From positions 125,389,259 through 125,453,258 of the forward strand of contig NC_089582.1 of NCBI RefSeq assembly GCF_019320115.1: a DNA stretch of 64,000 bases, read 5' to 3'. Shown here in pieces: positions 33,401 through 42,078 of this stretch. This DNA is from Miscanthus floridulus. Its lineage: Eukaryota; Streptophyta; Magnoliopsida; Poales; Poaceae. The notes beneath the pieces are model-generated. The model made no database searches. It was not told the origin of the DNA and saw only the letters and a list, made by a program, of their open reading frames with translations. The translations under genes and the position numbers were made by a program. Within the stretch, counting starts at the first letter, position 1. Each line of letters begins with the position of its first letter.

Positions 33401-34315
33401 CCTGGCAAACTTGAGATACCTGGATAGTTGACTCGGTGATCAATACCTCACTTTAGCGGGTGAGTGAGGTTTGTGTAAGGAATAAATCACCAGCTGGTTA
33501 GGAATCGATTCGAATCACCATCGCTCCTAGATAGTGAGCACTTGACTTGAGTGACTTCATCGTAGTAATGTTGATGGAACACTTGGACAGTTATAATGAA
33601 TATGACATTATGGAAGTTGTTTAATGATCATTGGTTATCGTTATCTGCTTAATCACATGTTTGCTCTAGTATAGGTGCAAATCTAGTCGACAGGTTAATA
33701 ACAATTAACTTGACAATAATGCTTTTGAAAAGGGGTCTTGAAATGCTAAAAATGCTTCTTTTTGCAAATGAGTCAGCTACCCTACTATACAGCCCTTCAT
33801 AATCCTTGGTGTCACTTATTTTCGGTTATGTCGGGTAAGTCAAGCTGAATACCTTCTCGTACTCAGGGTTTTATTCCCACTTGTTGCAGATGGGCAGATA
33901 TATTACGGCTACTGTATCAACTGCCTTTATCCTACGATGGGTGATGCTTAGGACCATGGGCATGGTCATTCCTTACGTCTCGTCTGATGCTTTTGTTGGA
34001 GATGATCATTCGCTGGCACTGTATTTGAACTCCATGCGAGTGTGTGTGGTTTGAACAAATGGCTTCCGCTACTTTTATTCGAACTTGTTTTGTAATAACT
34101 ATGTTTAAACTCTGATGTATCTGAGATGCAAACTTTTATATAATATGTGATGGTGACCGCTAAACTTATTACGATCTTGGCTGGAATGGAAGTTGGTTTG
34201 AAATCCTTCATGATTTCATGGACTACCGGGTTATACAGGCTTAAGTTTGCTAAATCGTCTGCTCTGGCGGATGATTTTCTTACTTAATTTCATATAATTG
34301 GTCAGTTCTGTTATA
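30456..34315 (+). mobile_element. Solo LTR (~3.86 kb) of a large-LTR gypsy element, Tekay-like, copy 1
   Basis: The insert opens TGTAACACCCCGGTGTTAGG and closes GGTCAGTTCTGTTATA, an inverted TGTAAC/GTTA(T)A end pair. It is flanked by a perfect 5-bp TSD, atggt (30451-30455 and 34316-34320). It contains no gag or pol sequence and no internal LTR pair, so a solo LTR left by unequal recombination is the best reading. Length and opening sequence resemble Tekay/Del chromovirus LTRs (from memory). Its middle (30985-31745) is GC- and CpG-rich; overlapping ORFs there are judged composition artefacts. Confidence 0.8.
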
Positions 34316-35100
34316 ATGGTAAAATCTAAAGGGTACAAGGAACATCTAGCTAATTTGCGGGAGACTTTGGAGTGCACAAGAAAACATGATTTAAAGATGA
34401 ATCCCAATAAGTGTGCCTTTGGAGTGTTAGCTAGGCAATTTTTGGGTTTTATGGTCCACGAGAGAGGAATCAAAGTTGGTCAAAAAAGTATGAAAGCAAT
34501 TGATGAGGCAGTGCCGCCAAATACTAAAACAGAGTTACAATATTTACTTGGTAAGATTAATTTTATCAGGAGGTTTATTTCAAACTTGTCAGAAAAGGTT
34601 CTGACATTTTCTCCCTTGTTGAAGTTGAAAAATGATCAAGAATTTAAGTGGGGTGATGTACAACAAAAGGAGTTTGAGGAGATAAAAAAATATATGAAAT
34701 GTTCACCCATGCTAGTCCCTCCTCAACGTGGTAAACCTTTTAAGTTGTACATGTCTGCCGATGACCAAATGATTGGATCGGCCTTAATGCAAGAGTTTGA
34801 AGGAAAATAACGAGTTGTTTTCTATCTAAGTAGAAGGCTTTTGGATCTAGAGACAATATATTCTCCTATTGAAAAGTTATGCTTGTGCTTATATTTCTCT
34901 TGCACTAAGTTGCGACATTACTTGTTATCAGCTGAGTGTATAGTTGTTTCTAAGGCTGATGTAATCAAGCACATGATATCAATGCCAATATTAAATGGGA
35001 GAATAGGGAAGTGGATTCTTACGTTGTTAGAATTTGATTTAAGGTATGAACCGGCTAAAGCATTCAAAGGGTAAGTAATAGCTGATTTTGCCACCCAGCA
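34316..35100 (+). pseudogene. Tat element RT thumb and first RNase H, copy 1
   Basis: The frame continues directly from the catalytic motif after the duplicated target site, giving VKSKGYKEHLANLRETLE, then MNPNKCAFGV and FLGFMVHERGI, typical RT thumb sequence. The first RNase H follows with FKLYMSADDQMIGSALMQE (about 34738-34795), then VVFYLSRRLLDLETIYSPIE. TAA stops at 34808 and 35072 break it. Confidence 0.88.
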
Positions 35101-35137
35101 TCATAAGCCAAGTATTGGCTATGTAGAGCCGATACCT

Positions 35138-35510
35138 TGGATGTTGTTCTTTGATGGATCATCATGCAAGCAAGGTGGTGGCATTGGTATTGTTATTATT
35201 TCACCTCGGGGGACAAGTTTTGAGTTTGCTTTTCTAAGTGAACCAATGACTACCAACAATCAAGCAGAATACAAAGCTATTCTTAAGGGGCTTCAACTTC
35301 TTCATGAAGTAAAGGCTGAGGCAATTGAAGTATTTGGAGATTCACAGTTAATTATCAATCAGTTGATTGGCCTATACGAATGTAAAGATGACATTCTGAG
35401 GGGGATACTATGATGAATGCCAGAGGTTACTCAAGGGGTTTCCTCATATTTCTCTTCAGCATATTCCGAGAGCATAGAATCAAGAGGCTAATCGTTTAGC
35501 TCAAAATGTG
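35138..35510 (+). pseudogene. Second (archaeal-type) RNase H of the Tat element, copy 1
   Basis: MLFFDGSSCKQGGGIGIVII, then NNQAEYKAILKGLQLLHEV and IEVFGDSQLIINQLIG show the Asp, Glu and Asp catalytic positions of an archaeal-type RNase H. This extra domain between pol RNase H and integrase is known from Tat-lineage gypsy elements. Copy 1 has a run of five G at about 35400 that shifts the frame. Copy 2 has four G and stays open 28 codons further. Confidence 0.85.
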
Positions 35511-35539
35511 TCAGGCTATCGAGTGTTTAAAGAGATCTT

Positions 35540-36640
35540 AAGTAGTGAAACCTTAACTAATGATTAGAGAGTTGAGATAGCCGATTATCTTAAGAATCCA
35601 TCACAGAAGGTTATCAGAAAGCTAAGGTATAAATCAACTAAGTATATTTTGCTGGATGATCAGCTATATTACAAGACAATCGATGGGTTGTTTGTTAAAT
35701 GCTTGAATCAAGAAGAAGCTAAGGTGTTGATGGGTGAAGTACATGAAGGGATATGTGGAGCTCATCAATCGGCTTATAAGATGAAATGGATTATTCATAG
35801 GACTAGATATTTTTGGCCAACAATACTAGATCATTGTTTTGAATATTATAAGAGGTGTCAGAATTGTCAACATTTTGGTAATATTAAAAAATCACCCGCA
35901 TCGGCTATGAATCCAATAATCAAACCATGGCCGTTTTGAGGTTGGGGAATTGATTTAATTGGCCAGATTTTTTTGCCTTCAAGTAAAGGACATAAGTTCA
36001 TATTGGTAGCAATAGATTACTTCACTAAGTGGGTTGAGGCAATTTCTTTAAAGACGGTAACCTCAAAGAACATGATTGATTTTGTTAAGGAACATATTGT
36101 GTATCGTTTTGGGATTCCTCAAACTATTACTACTGATCAGGGGATTTTGCTTCACAATAGATTACTTCACATCAGAAGAGTTTGGAGATTTTGCTGTTGG
36201 TATGGGAATTAAGTTATTAAATTCTTTTCCTTACTATGCTCAGGCTAATAGCCAGGCAGAGGCATCCAATCAAATTATGATTAAGCTGATCAAGAAAAAG
36301 ATCGAAGAGCATCTGAGGAAGTGGTATTCAACGCTTAATGAGGCATTATGGGCCTATAGGATGGCATATCATGGATCAATTAAAGCATCACCTTATGAAC
36401 TTGTGTATGGTCATAATGCAGTCCTTCTTTGGGAGATTCAAACTGGATCGAGGCGTGTCACATTGCTAAATGATTTGTCAGCCAAAGTTTACAAGAATTT
36501 TATGATAGATGACTTAGAGGATTTGAGTTGCCATCGGCTATGTGCTCTTGAGAATATCAAAGCCAATAAGCTAAGGATTGCAAAGTATTACAATAAAAGG
36601 TCAAGAGCAAACAATTTTCTGAAGGAGACTTAGTCTAGAA
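35540..36640 (+). pseudogene. Tat element integrase, copy 1
   Basis: The HHCC zinc finger is visible as VHEGICGAHQSAYKMKW and CQNCQHF (about 35735-35880). The catalytic core shows GIDLIGQ (first Asp), FTKWVEAIS, FGIPQTITTDQG (second Asp, near 36135) and YYAQANSQAEASNQIM (Glu, near 36260), followed by WAYRMAYHGSIKASPYELV. A TGA at 35938 replaces what is normally an Arg position. A frameshift between about 36140 and 36160 splits the core. A TAG stop at 35568 and another at 36631 add to the damage. Confidence 0.9.
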
Positions 36641-37488
36641 GGTGAAATTGCCGATCAGGTCAAAAGACAGCAAGTTCGGCAAATGATCACCTAATTGGGA
36701 AGGACCTTATCGGATTAAACGTTGTGCGCCTAACAATGCTTATATTTTAGAAACACTAGGAGGAGAAGAGGAGTTTGATAGAGCAATCAATAGAAAATAT
36801 CTAAACAAATATTACCCCAGCGTTTGGATTAATACTTGATAGCCGATTTGTTCGGTCATCGGCTCTAATAGCCGGTACCAGAAGGGTGTCGCCTCTAGTT
36901 CAAAAATAAACCCGAAGGGATAAAGCCGATACTATATGTATCACCTATTGAGCAAAAACAAACATAGACAAATTGGTACATGAAACATGAGCGCAGGGCA
37001 AAAGAGAAGTCACTTAAAACTAAGAGATTGTTTGCTAGCTTCACCTATTACAAACTAAAGGCCAGGGAACACTTTGTTCACTGTGTCTTCGGCCTAGGAA
37101 GCAAGGGCTACATAGTTGGTGACATTAAAGAAGTCCTTGACCAGGTGCTCATGATCCTTAGGGTATTCGGTGGTTGGGAAACCATGGGGAAGAAGTCAAA
37201 GCTCATAGCTAGAGCGAGCTTACACAACAGGCAATGCCACGGTAGCACCATGATGAATACTGTGAAGGGCAACCTCTCTGACGCGGTTTGGCATGTTGTA
37301 CAAGCGAACCACCAGCATGGCACCCCTGGCATTGACGAATCCTACCGCATACTCTGTGGCTGATCGAACGCTTTCCAACTGGGCCGATAGATCTAGAAAG
37401 ATTCGAGGGAGGGATAATCAATATCTTTAAGACAAAACTAAGAAAAAAACAGAAAATTGTGGTGGGCATCTCACCCATGATTCTGGCC
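36640..37488 (+). other. Tat element spacer downstream of pol, copy 1
   Basis: The first ~190 bp still read as the integrase C-terminal tail in broken frames (SPNWEGPY-like and LNKYYPSVW-like pieces). The 127-codon ORF at 36980-37363 has no recognisable domain. The region contains repeats of the GCCGAT/ATCGGCT motif common in this element's non-coding parts. Confidence 0.5.
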
Positions 37489-37950
37489 TCAACCTTGGCC
37501 AGCCTCCTGCCCCACCTGATTGGCGAATTTGCACCTTAGGGCATCTTCAAGGATGGCGGCCGCAACCACTAGAGTTTCCTGATCGGCCTTCGATAGATCA
37601 GAATTAGAGGGTGGTCGGTGTTGAACCAAAGTGGTTAGAGCTAATTCCATGATGGAGAGGCAGTTGGCGAGCTTCTGGCCAACCTGATCGATGGATGCGA
37701 TCAGATTGTCGTTGTTGATTTGCTTCCTCGGGTAGCGGGGGAGCGGGTGGCGAATTGTTGATGAAGATGACCTCAGAGGTTGAGTGGAGTCAGCCCTATG
37801 TTCTGAGATGATGGGAGAGTCCTGCAACGCATTCAGATGAAAGTCCATCCACCCAAGATCATGGGTTGCATCCTCCTAATGACGAAGACGCTGGCGTGGT
37901 GACATAGACCCGTCAAAGGCCTCTTCAGCGGACCTCTTGCCGTTCTCCAT
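37489..37950 (-). pseudogene. Antisense ORF of the Tat element, copy 1
   Basis: On the minus strand, from the ATG at 37948-37950 (MENGKRSAEEAFDGSMSPRQ) to the TGA at 37489, one frame runs about 153 codons with a single TAG near 37862. The frame is also open upstream to 38076. Antisense ORFs between integrase and the 3' LTR are known in Tat elements such as Grande; their function is unknown. The protein is polar, has a basic N-terminus, and has a helical-looking stretch IASIDQVGQKLANCLSIMEL. No domain is recognised. A TATA-like box lies 90 bp upstream. Confidence 0.6.
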
Positions 37951-38040
37951 GCCTTCGAGCCTATTGAAAAGCAAATCGCACCAAAGACACAGAAGGTTTG
38001 GGATGAAGCATGTTGTTTTTCGATCCATAGCCATGGCCCG

Positions 38041-38048
38041 TATATATA
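38041..38048 (-). promoter_or_regulatory. TATA-like box upstream of the Tat antisense ORF
   Basis: TATATATA on the minus strand would place a start site around 38010-38018, making the ATG at 37950 the first in-frame start. It is a candidate promoter only. Confidence 0.4.
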
Positions 38049-38077
38049 GCCTGAGAGGTGAGAAGATAGGCTTCATC

Positions 38078-38962
38078 GGGGTTATGGAATTAAAGTCAGT
38101 TATGGAAACGGATCGATACTATAGAAATTCAGGGGATGGATCATGAAGAAACAATGAATTCGAACTTATTGCTTCCCATAATTACAAGATACTGTGGGAT
38201 TGATACAAAAGGTCTACATTAATTGACAACCAATCCACTAAGACTTCTTTGGATTGAAGGGAGTTCGGATCCCCACAAGGCCGAAGGTCATCATGAACCG
38301 AGTCACATTGGCCCACAGATAGAAGTGGTATCTAGGGAGAAAAAAGTTTGCTTGCTAAAAAGATGCCCATATATCCAACCGATTTCTCGGTGGCTAGGAA
38401 ACCATGGGAAAGAAGTCTGTGGTTTCCTCGATAAGCATTTGATAGAGTGAACAAGGAAAAGGTGTCCACGCATTTTATCCCTTGTAAACACTAGAACAAC
38501 TCTATGATCATGGTGAGAAAACTCAGGTGATGTCGCAAGAATTCTTCTAACCGCGGTAGCTGATTCTCTTGCTCGACAATGCGCTAAAATGAGCGACACA
38601 ATCACCCTATGCACAAGAATTCTTCTAACCGCTCAAGACCCTCATAGCAAAGAATTAGACCATGGAGGGTCTGGTAGAGCCAAGGGCACTTGAGGAGGCA
38701 AGCAGAAGAGAAACATAACTGAATTGTTGGGTTGCTCTCGCTAGAGTCAGACAGACATTTATAGTCGATCTAGAAGAATGAATCCAAGCGCCCATAAAGC
38801 AATAATGCTCTCATGAAACTTTTGAGGTATGGGTTCATGAGCAGGCAAGGACGTTGGTGAAGGTGAAGGATAATACGCCCTAGATCAAGATTCTCTACCT
38901 ATGACTGTGGACCCATCGGAGGTACAAACGTGGTAATTTTGGAATAAAATTATTTTTATCCC
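38078..38962 (+). other. Tat element 3' non-coding region, copy 1
   Basis: This ~0.9-kb stretch between the antisense ORF and the polypurine tract has only short open frames without recognisable domains. A short repeat, AAGAATTCTTCTAACCGC, occurs twice (about 38538 and 38620). Confidence 0.5.
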
Positions 38963-38977
38963 AAAATTGGGGGCATG
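38963..38977 (+). other. Polypurine tract of the Tat element, copy 1
   Basis: AAAATTGGGGGCATG immediately precedes the 3' LTR start at 38978. Confidence 0.7.
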
Positions 38978-39375
38978 TGTTTACACCAAAATTTGGAAGA
39001 AGAACGTGGGAAAACTCAAAGCTTCCAAGATTGCATCATCAAGGAATCGATCGTGTAAGGGTCAATATCAGCTGATTTAGATGCGGTACTAGGATTGGCT
39101 CTCTTCAGATGACATCGGCAGATAGCGCCAATGAACTATGGTTGGCGTCGAAAAGACATGCCAGACTCTATAAAAAGGGAAAGATTATGGTCCAAGTTAT
39201 CTTCAGTTAGGAATGTTTTCTATTATACCAAAGATTATAATGAGTCATACTTGAGTAGGATTCATGCTTAGATTCCGGGTATAAATATTGGACACCGGCT
39301 ATTGTAAGAAGGACATCCAACCAATCAATACCAATTACTTTTTTTGGCTTTACGCCAACCCTTAGGAGTAGGAGT
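38978..39375 (+). repeat. 3' LTR of the Tat element, first ~398 bp, copy 1
   Basis: It aligns with 24426-24823 with scattered substitutions and includes the TATA box at 39280-39287. It stops where the Retand-like element begins (39376). The rest of the LTR should lie beyond that element, outside the window. Confidence 0.88.
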
Positions 39376-39563
39376 TGTCGGGTACCTTAGAATGGGGTAC
39401 CCCAAGCAAAACATCAAATGGGTTGCCAAAGTCCCATCTAAAAATAATAAAAGCAAGAAGGTAAGTCATGGGCCCCTCACCCGCCACGACCGAGCCCACT
39501 AGGTTCTCCCCCTCCTTGCCTCAAGCCTCGAGCAGGAGGTCTTGGCACCCTGACACAAACTTC

Positions 39564-39745
39564 GCTTCGTGCGAGGCTCCCTAGGGAAGGCCTCGGTAGG
39601 GAACGCCGTCTCCGCCTCGCCCGAGACCCCCCACGGAAGGCCTCGGCAGGAGGCGCGTTCTCCGTATCGCGTGAGGCCTTTCGCGCAAGGCCTCGGCAAG
39701 GAGCCTGATCTCCGTCTCGCGCGAGGCCTCATTCTCCGTGTCGCT
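39564..39745 (+). repeat. ~50-bp tandem repeats in the Retand-like LTR, copy 1
   Basis: About three to four units share the pattern GCGAGGCY..., AAGGCCTCGGYARG and CTCCGYCTCGC. They are GC- and CpG-rich and diverged from one another. Copy 2 lies at 60528-60709. Confidence 0.7.
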
Positions 39746-39894
39746 CGAGGCTGGTTCGTCCATGGTCCATCGCCCCCTGCCTCGGCCGACCCTCCCGACA
39801 GCGTGTCATGTCTCATTAATGCTTCAACCACTCCCGCAATCTCAGCCGGACGGTGATCCAACGCCACAGAATGGCCGACGCGACCCGAGGTCGC

Positions 39895-40038
39895 ATCAGT
39901 GCCATACCGGCCGGGATAGGGCACGGTGGGGATTACCGGCCACTGTGTCCTACCACTGTGCCCACGATCAGCGCCATACCGGCTGGGACAGGGTACGACG
40001 GGGATTACCGGCCACTGTGTTCTAACACTGTACCCATG
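39895..40038 (+). repeat. 72-bp tandem repeat, two units, in the Retand-like LTR, copy 1
   Basis: Units start at 39895 and 39967 with ATCAGYGCCATACCGGC and share GGGGATTACCGGCCACTGTG. Copy 2 starts at about 60859. Confidence 0.85.
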
Positions 40039-40395
40039 ATCGGCCGCCCGCCCAAGGCCTCGGCACCATACACCAGGGCCTCGGTGATCTCAGGGTTCGT
40101 GCCTGCCAAGACCCCCCACCACAGTGCAAGCCTCGGCACCGACCAAATCTTGGCCTCGTGTACAGTCCGTCCACAGTGGCTTGCACGCTCGCTACCCGCG
40201 TCCACTCCGAGGCATTCCCGGGGCTCCCACGACGCACAAGATCTGATGGGACGACCACGCCGCCCCAGTACTCTAGGGATGGACCACTCCAACGACCACA
40301 CCACCATAGGAACAGGCCACAGGGCTCAGACATGTCATCCCTGTCGGCATGACGCCGCATAGTAATACATGTACTGTCCTTGTCCTCCCTTCAAC

Positions 40396-40403
40396 TATAA
40401 AAG
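40396..40403 (+). promoter_or_regulatory. TATA box in the Retand-like LTR, copy 1
   Basis: TATAAAAG follows CTTCAAC and precedes GAGAAGACTTGGG, about 1.02 kb into the LTR. The copy 2 equivalent is at 61360-61367. Confidence 0.65.
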
Positions 40404-40718
40404 GAGAAGACTTGGGCCACTTGAAAAGAGGACACACACGCACACATTCCAGCCGCTTGAGAGCAACGCCTCAGACGGCCCACACAACACCCTGCCGAGA
40501 CCTGGGACTAGTTCCCTCTCTCCCTTAGCTTGTAACCCCCTACTACGAGCACTTCGGTGCGAGGAATACAAGTTCGATCTCTCAGACTGGACGTAGGGCA
40601 CCGATTGCCTGAACTAGTATAAATCTTGTGTCTCTTTGCATCACCATCTGGGATCGGGAGCACGCAGAACAAATTCACTAGTCGGTTGAGGACACCCCCT
40701 GGTCTGAAACACCGACAG

Positions 40719-40738
40719 TTGGCATGCTAGGTAGGGGC
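40719..40738 (+). other. Putative primer binding site of the Retand-like element, copy 1
   Basis: TTGGCATGCTAGGTAGGGGC begins one base after the LTR. It is of the TTGGC type common in grass gypsy elements and is not initiator-Met. Confidence 0.5.
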
Positions 40739-40775
40739 CTCTACGTGTCAGTTTCGTCATCCCAGCGGGTGCCGG

Positions 40776-42077
40776 ATGGCAGACCCCGTACGACCATTGC
40801 GTCTCCGCACCGTGGTTTGGTTCGGGAGCCTAGAGTTCATGTCCCTAGGGCATGAGTACGACATGGTACTCCTCACTCCTCGAGCCCCACCGTCTGATGA
40901 CGAAGTTACGCACCGGCAGCCCAGGCACAGGCGACGCCCAGGCGACCACTCTCGCTGCGCTCGCCAGGCACGACGCGAGCAAGCCCACCCCGATGCTACG
41001 CGAACCCGAGGCAGCACGCCACTCCCCGCCGATGTCCTACGACCAGCTGTTGGTACGGGGTCCCTGGCTGGGGACCTGTCCGGCCTGAGCTTGGACAAAG
41101 GAAAATCGCCGGTGGTTCACGGCGATGCCCAGTCGTCTAGCTCCGCTCCACCACTCCCTGAAGAACCGACCCCAGCGGAGCAGAATCTGGCGATGGCACC
41201 ATCCCCATACCCCTTTGGGTTGAGAAACGCCGCCGCTTCTTACGCCTACGCATACACTGCCGCTCACGAGGATCCCTCAGAGCGCTGCCAGCGCTTCGGT
41301 CTCAACCTAGACACCCACGCTGACTCCTCGGATGAGGACGAGGCATGGCCCGGAGTGGATTTCTTTGGGCTCCACGACCCTAGGGCTTTGCGCCAGTTCT
41401 TGACCGCAAGCGACTACTGCTTCGGTTACTCCGACTCGACCGACGACAAAGGCACTTACGACCCCACTCGTGAGTGTTTCCATGTCGGGCTTGGGATGCC
41501 GAGGGTAGGCGAAGAGGACGGGGCGGCAGGTAGCTGCTCCCTACTTCACCTAGGGGCGGGCGCCGCCACACCCCCACTTAATGTCCAACTGACCGCATGA
41601 AACGAGAATGTCGCTCTTGCACGACCTCAGCGCCCAGACCTAGAGCAGCTCCGTGAACTCTAGGCCAAGGTCAAACAAGACCAACTCCTTCTGCAGGCAG
41701 CTTCGAGACTCTCTCGAACAAGAGCAGTGAGTTTGCGGCGAAGGCGGAGGAGCCGACGGAGGCCCGCGATGTGCATCACCGCATCCATGATGATGAAGGG
41801 AGCGAGCAACCCCCGGTCTTCAATCGCGCTAGCCAGAACATCACGGCTGCGGCAATGCTGGTCCGCGCAATGCCCGAGCCTTCTACCCACAGAGGGGCGG
41901 GGCGGGTTCCGTGGCGAGCTCCGGGATCTCGTAGAGACCGCCAGCGGTTTAGTCAGGCCGAGAGTTCCGCCTCCCAATGGCACAGGGGCGCATCGAACCT
42001 GCCCACGGCAGCGCCTCGGCAGGACAGGAAGCCCCGGCTCGTCCCGAGCCCAGACCGAGTGCCAAGAGCCCACAGGG
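40776..42077 (+). pseudogene. Retand-like gag, N-terminal part, copy 1
   Basis: The ATG at 40776 opens MADPVRPLRLRTVVWFGSLE and the frame is open for 274 codons to 41600. It includes DEAWPGVDFFGLHDPRALRQ and FLTASDYCFGYSDS, then TYDPTRECFHVGLG, which match the N-terminal gag extension typical of this grass family. Copy 1 has three extra bases (one extra Thr) near 41443 relative to copy 2. Beyond 41690 single-base indels scatter the frame, and the gene is cut at 42077. Confidence 0.8.
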
Positions 42078-42078
42078 A
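42077..42078. other. Duplication junction
   Basis: At this point CCCACAGGG (gag of the Retand-like element) is joined to AAATATGTTATC (gag of the gag-only element, antisense). The natural continuation of the left side is found at 63034, and the natural continuation of the right side leftward is found at 21112. There is no shared base at the joint. The minus ORF 41949-42164 crossing it is chimeric. Confidence 0.95.

Larger units (their letters stand above)
24426..39375 (+). mobile_element. Ty3/gypsy retrotransposon, Tat lineage, copy 1, with two nested insertions
   Basis: The element opens with a long 5' LTR (24426 to about 26354) and a non-Met primer site. Then come gag, protease, RT, RNase H, a second (archaeal-type) RNase H and integrase. 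A 2.3-kb spacer with an antisense ORF follows, then a polypurine tract and the first ~398 bp of the 3' LTR. The second RNase H plus an antisense ORF between pol and the 3' LTR are marks of the Tat lineage (Grande/Ogre/Retand group). A solo LTR splits the RT, and another gypsy element splits the 3' LTR. More than 20 in-frame stops make it inactive. Confidence 0.9.
39376..40717 (+). repeat. LTR of the Retand-like element, copy 1
   Basis: The 1342-bp LTR begins TGTCGGGTACC and ends AAACACCGACA; TGTCGG and CCGACA form a perfect 6-bp inverted end. It includes two sets of internal tandem repeats and a TATA box at 40396-40403 (TATAAAAG). Confidence 0.88.
21113..42077 (+). repeat. Large tandem duplication, copy 1 (20,965 bp)
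   Basis: This segment recurs head to tail as 42078-63033. The unit begins inside the gag of the gag-only element (21113, AAATATGTTATC) and ends inside the gag of the Retand-like gypsy element (CCCACAGGG at 42077). Differences I found: one extra G in copy 1 at about 35399-35404; single-base indels near 40197 and 40430; a 3-bp indel near 41443; then about 12 small differences between 41690 and 42077. No microhomology is visible at the join. Every nested insertion and in-frame stop I checked is shared. Confidence 0.97.
39376..42077 (+). mobile_element. Retand-like Ty3/gypsy element, copy 1, cut by the duplication junction
   Basis: It starts with the LTR 39376-40717, followed by a primer site and the 5' part of gag, and ends abruptly at 42077 where the second duplication unit begins. 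Its insertion point is inside the 3' LTR of the Tat element. The five bases before it (ggagt) are the expected half of a TSD. The full element is only seen, still incomplete, from 60340 to the window end. Confidence 0.88.

Noticed and set aside
36980..37363. 127-codon ORF downstream of the Tat integrase as an env-like gene
   Set aside because: It is short, with no signal peptide or membrane segment visible, and no family resemblance. It is noted as spacer only.
40757..41098. Minus-strand ORF opposite the Retand-like gag (repeated at 61721-62062)
   Set aside because: It is a shadow of the open gag frame on the plus strand, with no recognisable domain.
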